The notes beneath the pieces are model-generated. The model saw nothing but the letters and a program-made list of their open reading frames with translations. It did no database searches and had not been told where the DNA came from. This document shows positions 6,671 to 16,800 of a DNA stretch of 64,000 nucleotides, in pieces. The stretch covers positions 372,001-436,000 of the forward strand of contig NZ_JAJMPA010000003.1 in NCBI RefSeq assembly GCF_020991475.1. Reading direction: 5' to 3'. The translations under genes were made by a program, and so were the position numbers. Origin of the DNA: Pedobacter sp. MC2016-14 (GTDB lineage: Bacteria > Bacteroidota > Bacteroidia > Sphingobacteriales > Sphingobacteriaceae). How positions within the stretch are numbered: the first letter of the stretch is position 1; each line of letters opens with the position of its first letter.

Positions 6671-8950
6671 TTGGAAAGAACACAAGCACATACGATTACC
6701 GCGAAGCCAAGACATCTTCGACTTATGTATTTTATTGATGAAAGTTTGCCGCTTGAATCATTGAGGGACCTTATAGTCAAGAATTTGACGCTTTGGGGTG
6801 GAAGATCAAATCCAATAATACCGATAAGGAATGGTATGGTATCCGCTGAATGGCTAGCACTTTTAAATTATTATGATCCTGATTTCTGCTATATTTCTGC
6901 TGAGGCCGATCGGATTCTGGTCTCAGATCTTTGTGATCAGTATCGCTTAAATCCTGTTCAAATTCATCTTTTGGACGAGACGTTTTCAGATGTGCATGGG
7001 ATACATTACGCGAATTTGATGCCGTTGATTCCAAAGTCAAGCTTTGCGAATGTGTATAATCTAAAAGGAATTGAAACTCCTTTATACAAATTTTTCAGAT
7101 TGAATTTTTTCGTCGACGATACGCTACCTGTAAACAAAGATTATTACAGCCATATAGAAAACGAATGGTTATTCCAAGGGCACGAATTACTGCTCATAAA
7201 TAAGGCTAACTTCGGGGTAGTCAATAACCGACTTGCTGCTACCTCTAATCTCACTACCCTGTCAGGCTTGAATTGTACGGAGGGGAAGTTAAGATCATCT
7301 CTTCCTGAATATAACGGATTTGAGATCGTAGTCGCTGCTGACGATCAAGGGAAAGAAGATCTTCTTTATCATTGGAACAAGGATTTGTATGAGATTTATG
7401 TCAGAAAGGTAGCTACACTTTATATGACTCGGTCAGAGTTTGAGTTGCTTATTACCGATAAAGATTTCAAGGGGGTTATTAAAAATCTTTCTGGCGAAGA
7501 TCATAATGTAATGGTAACCTCATTCTCCCTGGACGACGATGCTTTGTCATCTGTTGTCGATGCGCTGAACAATTACTCATCCTTGAATCGGTTCGTAAAA
7601 AAGAGAGTTGACTGTTTCCCATATCCAATTTTAGATAAAAAACAGGTTAATCCAGATTTTTTTTATGAGCGCGAGAGTGTTCATGTAATGTTCCAGGGGC
7701 AACCATTTATTTTTCTGCCTGAATTAAGTTTTAAAATCGATTATACACCGACAAATCCGCTATATGTATGCGATCTAACCATTGCTCAAGTTCGAAGCTC
7801 ATCTAATATGTCTTTGCGCTTCCCGTTGACATTTAATTCTGACTTAATGCTTAGGACTGCCAGCCGAATCAATAAGAAGCGTCAGATTTCATTGATGATG
7901 ACTCCGGATCTCCATAAAAATGGGAAGTTAAATCTGCAGTTATGGGACTTTTATGATATCATCAGCACAACAATCACTACGCCGAAGATAACTGGAAGTA
8001 ACGAGATTAAAAACATATACAGAAATACTGGATACTCAGATTCCAGTAATAAACTGGCTCATTTCTTAAAACTATTTAACAACGATTTTGAGTTTCTAGG
8101 GGATTTTTTAAGTGACAAATTCTGGAGTGATCTTTTTTATGAGTTGGCCACGAGTGCAAAATCTGAAGGTGACACGATCATCTTCAATGATTTATTCGAT
8201 AGGTGCTATGAAATTATGTTGAATCAAGGTCAAGTTCTCACTACAAAGGAAGAAGGGCCATGGAATATTGAGAATCTCCAACTCGGTCTGAAGAAAATGT
8301 TGCAGACCTTAATTGTTCGAAAGATCTTCATCCCGGGGTTTGTGATAAAGTGCGTTGACTGCTCCTCACGTATCTGGTATTCTGTGAGTGAAATCAAAGA
8401 AGAGGTTATTTGTAAAGGGTGCGGAAATATTAATTACTTTCTTAGCGAAAATCCGATAGCCTATAAACTGAATAGCCTCGTCAAAAATAATGTAGGCACA
8501 AAGAGCGCGAAGGGAGCATTTGTTCCAGATGGTAATATGACAGCGATTAGAACACTGCTCTATCTTAGGAACCGATCTCTAAATAACTTCCATTATATCC
8601 CGCAAATTGATATTTATGGTGGGGAACAAAGGCACAAACCCATCACGGACCTGGATATTGTTTCGATCTCCAGAGGTAAATTTTACATCGGTGAATGCAA
8701 GCACAGTAGTGATCTTTTTTTTGAAAGCGGAAACAAGTCGCTTTTGAATTTGATTGACTTGGCAGCTTCCATTAAACCAGATGTAATAATTTTGGCCTGC
8801 ACAAATGACGTAAACGGGAAACTTGCCAAGGCAGTACAATTCCTTAAACATCATATGCGAAGCTGGAAATATCAACCAGAAATTGTTCCGTACGTTACAT
8901 GGCCTCCCGATTATTTTGGTACTAATAAATCAAGTTATTTTTATTACTAG
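6671..8950 (+). CDS. Zinc-ribbon PD-(D/E)XK nuclease with unknown N-terminal region
   Basis: A 759-residue protein. The C-terminus has a four-cysteine zinc ribbon (CVDC...CKGC, about residues 561-584) and then a restriction-endonuclease-like core: PITDLDIVSI (Asp near 659) and FYIGECKHS (E-x-K near 675-677). These fit the D...ExK active site of Mrr/Holliday-resolvase-type nucleases. The first 540 residues are not recognised. They include a conserved-looking opening, LRLMYFIDE, then WGGRSNPIIPI, a Trp-containing helix and YDPDFCYIS, that could be a sensor or nucleic-acid recognition module. The start chosen is TTG 6671 because AAAAAGG precedes it and the next ATG (6725) would remove part of that opening; the ATG remains possible. 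It is probably co-transcribed with the caspase-like gene 18 bases upstream. A defence effector is likely. Confidence 0.55.
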   Translation: MERTQAHTITAKPRHLRLMYFIDESLPLESLRDLIVKNLTLWGGRSNPIIPIRNGMVSAEWLALLNYYDPDFCYISAEADRILVSDLCDQYRLNPVQIHLLDETFSDVHGIHYANLMPLIPKSSFANVYNLKGIETPLYKFFRLNFFVDDTLPVNKDYYSHIENEWLFQGHELLLINKANFGVVNNRLAATSNLTTLSGLNCTEGKLRSSLPEYNGFEIVVAADDQGKEDLLYHWNKDLYEIYVRKVATLYMTRSEFELLITDKDFKGVIKNLSGEDHNVMVTSFSLDDDALSSVVDALNNYSSLNRFVKKRVDCFPYPILDKKQVNPDFFYERESVHVMFQGQPFIFLPELSFKIDYTPTNPLYVCDLTIAQVRSSSNMSLRFPLTFNSDLMLRTASRINKKRQISLMMTPDLHKNGKLNLQLWDFYDIISTTITTPKITGSNEIKNIYRNTGYSDSSNKLAHFLKLFNNDFEFLGDFLSDKFWSDLFYELATSAKSEGDTIIFNDLFDRCYEIMLNQGQVLTTKEEGPWNIENLQLGLKKMLQTLIVRKIFIPGFVIKCVDCSSRIWYSVSEIKEEVICKGCGNINYFLSENPIAYKLNSLVKNNVGTKSAKGAFVPDGNMTAIRTLLYLRNRSLNNFHYIPQIDIYGGEQRHKPITDLDIVSISRGKFYIGECKHSSDLFFESGNKSLLNLIDLAASIKPDVIILACTNDVNGKLAKAVQFLKHHMRSWKYQPEIVPYVTWPPDYFGTNKSSYFYY

Positions 8951-8983
8951 TAATTTTTTTCAATTTATTTATTGTTTACAGGC

Positions 8984-9604
8984 ATGGTCATCAGGATAGC
9001 TGATTTCAAAGTGAGAATCACAAAAAATAAGAATAATAGATTTTGGAATCCCATAGGCAGATTTTGGAACATTACAGAAATTTTGATTAATGGCGAGTGG
9101 TTTAAGTGTGGCTTAGTATTTAGGGAAGACGAAGGAAAGTACTTTGTCGCGATCGACCATCCCATGAAGGTTGATGAATTAACTAGTATGATTATTTTTA
9201 TTTTGAAGGAAGGTACTTATGCGGAACTGCCTGTCTCAAAAGCTAAAATGGTATTAATCCGGTATTTGCAAAATCGACATCGGATTAATGAAATTTCATT
9301 TGCCCTCAGAAAAGGTGTGTTCGATAGAAAAAGGACTGTTCTTATATTCAGTCTGGCCCTTGTCCCATCCATTATGTTTTATATCATTAATGCAAGCTAT
9401 GAAAATATAATTATACATCTGATCGCGGAAAACACATGGGTTCAAACGTTCTTTTTCTTTTTGACTGTCTCAGGGTTTATTGGGATTTTTCATCCTTTTA
9501 CCATCAGAAAAGAATTGACAGAAAAGGACATCAAAAAAATGGCTAAAGAAGTTATCGAGGAAGAAAAGCGAAACGAAATTATCCGGCGAAACGCGAGCAT
9601 TTGA
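8984..9604 (+). CDS. Two-TM membrane protein with charged C-terminal tail, unassigned
   Basis: About 206 residues from ATG 8984. The frame is open back to a TTG at 8972, but no ribosome site favours it. The N-terminal 110 residues are soluble and beta-rich (begins MVIRIADFKVRI). Two membrane segments follow (FSLALVPSIMFYIINA and FFFFLTVSGFIGIF), ending in a highly charged amphipathic helix (KKMAKEVIEEEKRNEIIR). No family is recognised. It is 33 bases downstream of the nuclease gene on the same strand and ends the four-gene block. A membrane-disrupting or anchoring role is conceivable but not shown. Confidence 0.45.
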   Translation: MVIRIADFKVRITKNKNNRFWNPIGRFWNITEILINGEWFKCGLVFREDEGKYFVAIDHPMKVDELTSMIIFILKEGTYAELPVSKAKMVLIRYLQNRHRINEISFALRKGVFDRKRTVLIFSLALVPSIMFYIINASYENIIIHLIAENTWVQTFFFFLTVSGFIGIFHPFTIRKELTEKDIKKMAKEVIEEEKRNEIIRRNASI

Positions 9605-9704
9605 TTTGCTTTTCAATTCAGTATTTGACCCAGCAATCAAATCCCTTGTATAGCACTAATTTCAATTGTTGCTGTTTTTTGGCCCATTACAGTTACATAG
9701 TTAG

Positions 9705-9851
9705 TCAGTGTGAAAATTGTACAATACTTACGTGGAAACTGTAAATGCCGGGTGTCTTTTTTAATATATTGGTTTCCAGAGTAATATTTTGGTTCAGGCA
9801 TGCACTACAGATAAGCGGTTTAGCGTTTTTTTGATTTACTAATACTTTCAT
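9705..9851 (-). CDS. 48-residue ORF downstream of the HNH remnant
   Basis: ATG at 9851 lies two bases after the stop of the HNH remnant, so the ORF could be its translationally coupled partner. It contains one C-x-x-C pair (ICSACLNQNI, residues 15-18) that could bind metal. No known family is recognised. The rest of 9605-9853 shows no convincing gene. It may be a chance ORF or part of the same decayed cassette. Confidence 0.25.
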   Translation of the reverse strand: MKVLVNQKNAKPLICSACLNQNITLETNILKKTPGIYSFHVSIVQFSH

Positions 9852-9853
9852 CT

Positions 9854-10477
9854 TCAGGGTTGATGTTCGTTTAATACTTCCTGATAGGCGTCAATGAATT
9901 TTTGATGATATTCATCCGGCAATTGGTCAATTACACAATCTTGCAAATGGTCGTTAATATATCTTCCCCATAAGGTATAGGGCATGCTAACTGCTTTTCT
10001 TTCGATTAAGTCCAAGGCTTTTTCTTTGAAAAGGATATGCAGCTGATCATCAGTGATTCTATTTGTTTGGTGCTCGAATATGCGAAGTCGAATCCTTTTA
10101 ACAATATCATTCAGGATTTTTGCGCGCTTGATGACCAGCGAATCCCTGTTCAGTCTAAGGATCTGCACCGTGGTTTCTCCTCTCAGGATGTCATTACCAT
10201 GGACTTCCATGAAGCCTTGTGGCATAAATGTTAAATATTGTTCAGGATGATCAATCTCTGGATTTAATATCAGCGGGTCTTCAAGCAATAAGGGGATATT
10301 GTTGGCCAGGGAATCTGCGCGTAGGTAGAGCTGTTGGAGGTTTATCGGAAGAACTGGCTCATACCGAGATCCGCGGACAGGAAAGCGGCTTCCTTTGGCT
10401 CCGCTTTCGTTGCATTTTTCGCAGGCCAGTAATAGATTCGCATACCTTATTATGATTTCTATATGTTGTCTTATCAA
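9854..10477 (-). pseudogene. HNH endonuclease-like protein, 5' truncated (PtuB/TIGR02646-like)
   Basis: The frame begins abruptly with an unconvincing lead-in and reaches the family pattern almost at once: YANLLLACEKCN, then KGSRFP, NPEIDHPEQYLTF and RGETTVQILRLNR. These match the second half of HNH nucleases of the PtuB/TIGR02646 type (Septu-like and related systems), where LLLAC-x-x-CN supplies the second zinc-binding cysteine pair. The first C-x-x-C pair and the His-containing half of the HNH motif should lie 40-80 residues earlier and are missing. The nominal start is a TTG. On the other strand a PIN-like gene is also missing its 5' end at the same spot, so a single deletion or recombination event removed both starts and any shared promoter. 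Probably inactive. Confidence 0.6.
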
Positions 10478-11143
10478 ACTCTTGATATGCTAGGCATTAG
10501 CAAGGACAAATTAGGGAAAAAGAATAGGTTTGGGAATCTTTTAAATGATGCCTTGCATTCTTACTATGCAAGATATTGTGATGTACTTGTTACTAATGAT
10601 AAAGGTCTTCGAAATAAGTCGGCTATCCTGTATAATATGTACGAAGTAGCGACAAAGATTTTAACAGTTGATGAATTCAATGAATTAATCCAAGATATTG
10701 GCATGGACACAGATATCAGTCATGAATACTTTTTCAAAAAAAATATTCATGACCTACAACATGCTGAACGAAAATCCCTTCTTAAGTTGGATACAGGTGA
10801 GGAAGTTTTTCGACTAAATGATATTTCAATGTATTTTAATTTTTTCGATGTTTTTCTGATTGAAGTTGGAAAAGAGTCAAATAGATATATTCTTTGTAAA
10901 ACTGACATCTCTTATCAGTCTGAGCCAAATTATAGAGAGACGGGTAAAATTATTAGCAGATTATTCAAACTATTTGGAACTGACAGTGACGGGCAAAATG
11001 ATTTTGACTTTGAAAGTGAAACAAAATCACAAGTTCCAATCTATCGATACTGGCAATTTGAACATATTTCCATCCGTTTAGGTTATGAAAATTTGAATGA
11101 AAAGTTTTCACTTGTACTGACAGAATTGAATTCCAAGCCTTAA
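10463..11143 (+). pseudogene. PIN-like nuclease domain protein, 5' truncated
   Basis: The visible frame enters mid-domain: LLNDALHSYYARYCDVLVTNDKGL then YEVATKILTVDEF. This is the C-terminal half of a PIN fold, with acidic residues at N-D, C-D and T-N-D. The first catalytic Asp strand (usually within the first 10 residues of a PIN domain) is absent. About 150 residues of unrecognised sequence follow the PIN part. The nominal ATG at 10463 lies inside the truncated HNH gene read on the other strand, so the open frame before the PIN motif is accidental. Toxin-type RNase activity is unlikely without the N-terminal Asp. An intact gene with a degenerate N-terminus is the alternative. Confidence 0.5.
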
Positions 11144-11546
11144 TTCCAATGCTTGGAGAGGTAATTTTGTGATATTATACGTCTTAGTAACTGTTTGTGC
11201 ACCAGAAGGGGCACCAGTAGTAGTGGATTATTATGGATAGAAATGACCTACTATTTTACGGATAACCGTTTAAACTGCCATTTAAACACAAAAGCCCCAG
11301 ATTTCTCTGAAGCTTTTTCTGTGAACCCCTTGGTACAAAACTCGAACCTTTTACTGGAAGATTTGAGACGATTGAACCAATTGAGAGATAGTCCATGTGA
11401 AAAAGATATTGTTAAAGGAAAAATTGATAGACCACAATCCGCTCCGTTCAAACGATCTTATAGATAATTCAATCTAATACATAAAAAAAAGTTAGTTCTT
11501 TAAATTTATTACCTTTATCGTGACCGGATATTAATCATTGAATTAG
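11144..11546. other. Gene-free spacer before the caspase-domain gene
   Basis: About 400 bases without a convincing gene. It contains a 90-codon frame (11195-11467) and an opposite-strand frame, neither with domain signal. It also has two GCACCAG copies 4 bases apart (about 11198-11216), a terminator-like hairpin at 11289-11319, and a weak TAnnTTTA element (TACCTTTA, 11510-11517) that may be part of the promoter for the gene at 11547. Confidence 0.4.
11289..11319 (+). terminator. Rho-independent terminator candidate
   Basis: AAAAGC (11290-11295) pairs with GCTTTT (11312-11317), with an inner CAGA/TCTG pairing and a run of T after the stem. It would end transcription from the PIN-like remnant. 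The stem is interrupted by a CC/AA internal loop, and A-runs on the left make it possibly bidirectional. Confidence 0.45.
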
Positions 11547-13871
11547 ATGGAAAAACGTACAAATTATCTTTTAGCTATAGGCATTGATAATTATCTTGGA
11601 GATTGGGATAAGCTCAATAATGCTGTGAGTGATACAAAAGCCATTGTTGAAGTATTGACTTCAAAATATTTTTTTGAATTGATACAAGAACCGCTTTACA
11701 ATGAAGAGGCAACCAAAGAAAATATCCTATTAGCTTTTACAAATGCTATAGGAATGCTCACTGAAGATGACAATTTAATCATTTATTATGGTGGGCATGG
11801 CTTTATGCATCCTCTTACCATGAAGGGTTATTGGGTTCCATTTGGAGCAAGAAAAAATGTTGCTGATTATATCCCAAATTCAGAAATCAAGGATTTTATT
11901 GAAAATATACTGGCTAAACATATTTTCTTGATAGCAGATGCGTGTTTCTCCGGAACTTTTCTAAGCCGAACAAGAGGTACAGCACTTTCAGAGCGATACG
12001 TGTCTTTAGACAGCAAAGTTTCCAGATGGATGTTAGCTTCAGGAGGTGAAGAAACTGTATCCGATGGTCCAGTAGGACAGAGCAGTCCGTTTGCAAAGTA
12101 TGTCCTAAAGTTTTTGAATGAAAATGCAAATAAGTTTATTTCAACACTTGAAATTATACGTTATGTTTCTCTATTGACAGCACATTATGCTCGACAACAG
12201 CCCAAAGGTGCCTATATAGATAACATAGGACATAATGATGGACAGATGGTTTTAATACTAAATGATGACTGGGTTGTAACCAAAATAGAACAGACCAATG
12301 GAGATCCCCAAACTGAATGTCTTCGTCAGGAAATGCGATCGGTATATAGACGAAAATCAACTCTTTCTGCCGGAAAAGAAATTTTACTAGTGGATTTTTT
12401 TGATGATCCTGATAAATTACTGGTTTGCGAATGTTTTAGATTTGATGATAACGGCAAGCAAAAAATCACTTACCAAGGTAATAAGGCAAAAATGCCGGCA
12501 AAAGATGATCCAGACTTCTCATTAACTTTACAGGCCCGTTTTGCTACGTGGGAAGGATTCCATCGTTTTTGGGACGAAAATAAACATTTATATGGGGATC
12601 GAAAGCCTTATGTATTTCCTGCTGTTGATGAAATCGATACAGTTGAGGATACTGAGGTTGCCTTTTATCAGCAGGGAATTATACAAGATATGCTGGACGC
12701 AAACCAAGAACCTATGAGGTGTCTTCATTGCAATACTATGATTACCAATAATGATAGTTTCATGGTTGAAATAGATGAACTAGGATTAAATGCAAATGTT
12801 GGAAATGTACATACTGGATGTCGGAGGCCTGCAGACCGAATTCTCGGAAAATCAGTTTTTGAAAACATCAATAAATCAAATTTAGTCAGCTTTGATCATA
12901 AAAAATGGATAGAACTACTGGAAAAAGGACAAGTGTTTTTAAGCGGTGCAAAAAAGATTGAAATTAATGGTAGAATACCTGTACTAAGTTGGAACAGACA
13001 ACATAATTTCAATAATGGGAATTACTGTATTAAAATGATTCTGGAAGATGGGAGTTCACATTACGTACGTATAGGAAAAGAAATTCATCGGTTTACAGCG
13101 GGTGAAATCGATCAGGAAGTATCTGATTTTAAAGGATCTATAGAAGATGCCGAGAAGCAAGGAGACCCGTTAGGTTACACAAGTAAGCGTAAAGTATTCG
13201 GTCCGTTATCTCTTCTTGAAAGCAGTCTTTTGGAGAGAGAACGATTTTTGAGAATTTTACATCATGAAAAAGAACAGTATAGCCATCAACTTGGTTCTAT
13301 AGATCACTCAATAGAAAATGATTATACTCCATTAGGAATACTTGTATATCCGGATTCAGGCGATTTTATAACATTAGGAGATTGTATTCCTCTGATATCT
13401 GATCCCACTTCATTTGACAATATGCATGGCAACTGGAATGATGCCGGATATCAAATTGGTAATTGTGCCTTAAAAATTATTGAAAGTGATAAAGAATTGG
13501 ATCTGTATTTAAACAGCTTCTTTGCCGATGGTATCCAGCCCATTATCGATCCTTTTTTTAAAACTAACCAGGAATTGGAAAAGGGCATCTATGTTAAGGA
13601 CATTGAAGAACTCAAACAGCAGGCGGCTGTTAAAGATAATACTAAGCATTCGTACACTTTTGCTCAGGATGGAACTTGGAGAGCCGGTGACCGCGTTAAA
13701 GTTGTGTTTCCAAACGTTAAATCGGATAAACATGCTACAGGTGTTCTATTTACGGATGAATTCACTGACGAAAATGATGAACCATGTGCTATTTTCAGGC
13801 CAATAGAGGATGGGATTGTACGGGAAGATTTGGCATACAAAATGCCCACTAAGTTGTTTGTGAAAGATTAA
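11547..13871 (+). CDS. Caspase-domain (peptidase C14) protein with long C-terminal region
   Basis: A 774-residue protein with an N-terminal caspase/metacaspase domain (about residues 1-250). It opens with LLAIGIDNYLGDWDKLNNAVSDTKAI, then IIYYGGHGF with catalytic His84, then IFLIADACFSG with catalytic Cys133. No signal peptide or membrane segment is present. The middle holds a possible zinc site (CLHCN...HTGC, about 391-424). The rest is unassigned and may be the sensor, substrate-binding or effector part. Caspase-like proteases are used by several bacterial abortive-infection systems, and the island setting suggests that role (inference). It stands alone, convergent with the restriction operon, and is a different caspase lineage from the small protein at 6152. 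Confidence 0.75.
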   Translation: MEKRTNYLLAIGIDNYLGDWDKLNNAVSDTKAIVEVLTSKYFFELIQEPLYNEEATKENILLAFTNAIGMLTEDDNLIIYYGGHGFMHPLTMKGYWVPFGARKNVADYIPNSEIKDFIENILAKHIFLIADACFSGTFLSRTRGTALSERYVSLDSKVSRWMLASGGEETVSDGPVGQSSPFAKYVLKFLNENANKFISTLEIIRYVSLLTAHYARQQPKGAYIDNIGHNDGQMVLILNDDWVVTKIEQTNGDPQTECLRQEMRSVYRRKSTLSAGKEILLVDFFDDPDKLLVCECFRFDDNGKQKITYQGNKAKMPAKDDPDFSLTLQARFATWEGFHRFWDENKHLYGDRKPYVFPAVDEIDTVEDTEVAFYQQGIIQDMLDANQEPMRCLHCNTMITNNDSFMVEIDELGLNANVGNVHTGCRRPADRILGKSVFENINKSNLVSFDHKKWIELLEKGQVFLSGAKKIEINGRIPVLSWNRQHNFNNGNYCIKMILEDGSSHYVRIGKEIHRFTAGEIDQEVSDFKGSIEDAEKQGDPLGYTSKRKVFGPLSLLESSLLERERFLRILHHEKEQYSHQLGSIDHSIENDYTPLGILVYPDSGDFITLGDCIPLISDPTSFDNMHGNWNDAGYQIGNCALKIIESDKELDLYLNSFFADGIQPIIDPFFKTNQELEKGIYVKDIEELKQQAAVKDNTKHSYTFAQDGTWRAGDRVKVVFPNVKSDKHATGVLFTDEFTDENDEPCAIFRPIEDGIVREDLAYKMPTKLFVKD

Positions 13872-13896
13872 ATGTACAAATAGCTGGAGATCGTTT

Positions 13897-16800
13897 TTAA
13901 GAAGCAATCCCTCGCTGGGCCATTGTTAAAAAATGATCAAAAACAACATCGCATTTCGTACTGTAAATAGCGCGGTCATAGCTATCTGGCAATGTATCAT
14001 TTAGCACACGTTTAATTGCTCCAAGCACCTGAAAGCGGGTTTGATTGTCTTTATACCAATCAGTAATCAAAACTGTTGGTTTTTCTTCTTTTAATTTATG
14101 TAATAAATTTTTTGCGGCTAACTTTACTCTTTGTTCCTCCTCTTTAGTCAGATTGTCTTTTTTCAGAAGATCGAACAATTCAAGTTCCGCATCTGTCATT
14201 CCTTCTCTTGCTGCTCGCATTTCTTCCTCTTTCATTTGCTGAACGAAGTCCATTAAATCGTCAAAGTAGTTTTCATTACTGGAATTACCTGAATTGTAAC
14301 GGTCAATGATTTCCTGCAGTTTTTGAGCAAAGCTGATGCGGGTCGTATTTCTTCCTATCATTTGCTGTAATTTGTCGGCAATAAACGACCTTAAATCTGC
14401 AATTTCAATATGTTTATAAGGGGCTTGCTGGTACTCTTCTCTTAATTTTTCTATATTCAGTTTGCTTAAATCTATTTGCTTCCAGGCTTTAATATAATAA
14501 GGGGAATCTTCCAGTATATTAGCCGTATCGGCATTAATAGGCTCATCCTGAGCAATAATACTTTCGTCTAATAATTGACTTATTCTTCGTTTGGCGCTAT
14601 CAAGATTCCCCCTGTCGGCACGTCCGTCCATAACCGATCTTAGGTAATGAATAATTACTGCCAGAGGAAACTCTTTACGTCTGCCTAATATTTCAGGTTT
14701 GCAGGCTTCATATAATGCATCGATGGTATTGTCGTAGACTACAAACTGCTTTTTATCTTCTTCATTTGATAAAATAATATCGGTATATTCATCAAACAAG
14801 CTCAGTTTACTAAATAAGATATCGGATGTTTCAATTTTATGGAGATCTATACCTCGTTCCTTACACCATTGCTCACATTGGCTGATAGCATCACGCAGTA
14901 ATACGTACAATTGATCTTTTTCCCTTACCGGAAGCTCTTCCGTACTTGCATCGGTGGCGTCTATTTTTCCTCCTCCATACGAAGCAAAGGCTTTTTTCAG
15001 GTTTCTGAATACATTGTAATAATCTACAATCAACCCATTCTTTTTGGGTTTATTAAAAATCAGATGATCGGTAACCCTGTTGGCCCGGGCAATGGTCTGC
15101 ATCAAGGTATGGTCTTTCATCGGTTTGTCCAGATAAAGAGTCGAGACCGTCGGGGCATCAAAACCCGTTAGCCACATACTGCATACGAATACCAGTTGGA
15201 GTGGATCTTTAGGTTCCTTAAATTTATCCTCCAATTCCTGACCGTTTTCATCGGGTGTCACCATACGTTCCCTGTGCGATTTGATGTGGAGCCCCTGTTT
15301 GAGAAACTTCTCTTCTTCTCCGGCTTCTTCACTAACCACCACAGCCATATCGGTTTTGCGCATCCAATCTAATATACGCTTGCTATCTTCTTTTTCTTCC
15401 AGGTTTTTTGTTTCATTGATTTGTCTTTGTAATTTTCGTTTTTCTTCCTCCCAGAGCCGTTTTACCTTATCATACATCCTGACTGCGGTAAATTTATCAA
15501 TGGTGATGACCATACCTTTTCCCAAATAGCCCCGTCTGGGGAAATGGTATACGATATCCCGGGCGATGGTTTCCAATCGATCATCACGTTTGATGACCTC
15601 CATCTCACGGGAAAACTCCTGTTCCAGCTTTACCTGCTGTTCATCGGTAAGGTTTTCATCGCTTACAATTTCTGCCAAATCTTCGTCGATATCATCATTT
15701 TGTAGCAATACTTCAGGTACCCGTTTATGATAAAATAGCGGGACAGTCGCTTCATCTTCGATACTTTGCTTGAAATTATATTCTGAGATGGTTTTACCAA
15801 ACCAATCCTGAGTCAATTGTTTACTGCCCAAAAGTGGCGTTCCTGTGAAGGCAATATATTGAGCATTGGGTAATCCCGTACGCATATTCTCCGCCAGATC
15901 TTTATATTGCGTACGGTGAGCTTCATCAACAATCACGACAATATCGTTTCTGGTTGACAATACAGGATAAACCTGGCCTTTGGGATACCTGAATTTTTGA
16001 ATGAGAGTAAAAATATAACGGGTATTGGTGCCTAACATTTCCCTCAGGTCTTCACTGTTTTTCGGTCTGCATTTTACATTTTTTGTAAAGGCACCTGCTC
16101 CTAAAAAATTCCTATATATCTGACTGTCCAGATCATCGCGATCTGTTACGATAAGAAAAGTAAAATTACCCGTGAACTTGCGAAATACCTTTTGGGTAAA
16201 GAAGATCATACTGAAACTCTTACCGCTTCCCTGCGTGTGCCAAAAGACCCCGAGTTTTCCTTTATTTGCACTATCCGTTCCTGCCGCATCGTGTTGTAAC
16301 CGGAGAGAGAAGTGGTCAACTGCATTGTTCACTCCTAAAAACTGATGGTTTTTTGCCGCAATTTTTACTTGGTCATTGTAATACATGATGAAATGCTCCA
16401 GATAATCCAATAAACGATTTTTTTCACATAATCCTAATACTGCGTAATCGAGACTGACACCATATTGTTGGATACGTTGCTTATCTGGAAATTCCTTTTC
16501 GTTCTCCGGACGCAGCCAGTTAAAGAAATGCTCAAATCCTGCATTGAAACTCCCCACTTTGGTTTCCAGACCATTGCTGATCATACAAATTGCATTGTAA
16601 TGAAAAAGCAATGGTATATCTTTACGATAATTAATCAGGTTATCATCATAGGCATTGCGTAAGGCAATATTACTGTTCTTGAGCTCAATGAATATAATCG
16701 GAAGCCCATTAATATATACTATTAAGTCAGGCCTGCGGCGGATATAAGGTCCTTGTACCCAGAGCTGAGACACGACCAGGTAATCATTTTTATCTACATT

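Noticed and set aside
11330..11400. tRNA-like string on the minus strand (GGTTCGAG and CTCAATTGGTT)
   Set aside because: T-loop and D-arm-like words are present, but no acceptor or anticodon stem can be formed. It is at best a decayed remnant.
11195..11467. 90-codon ORF before the caspase gene
   Set aside because: No domain signal, odd composition, overlaps a terminator hairpin and an equally long opposite-strand frame.
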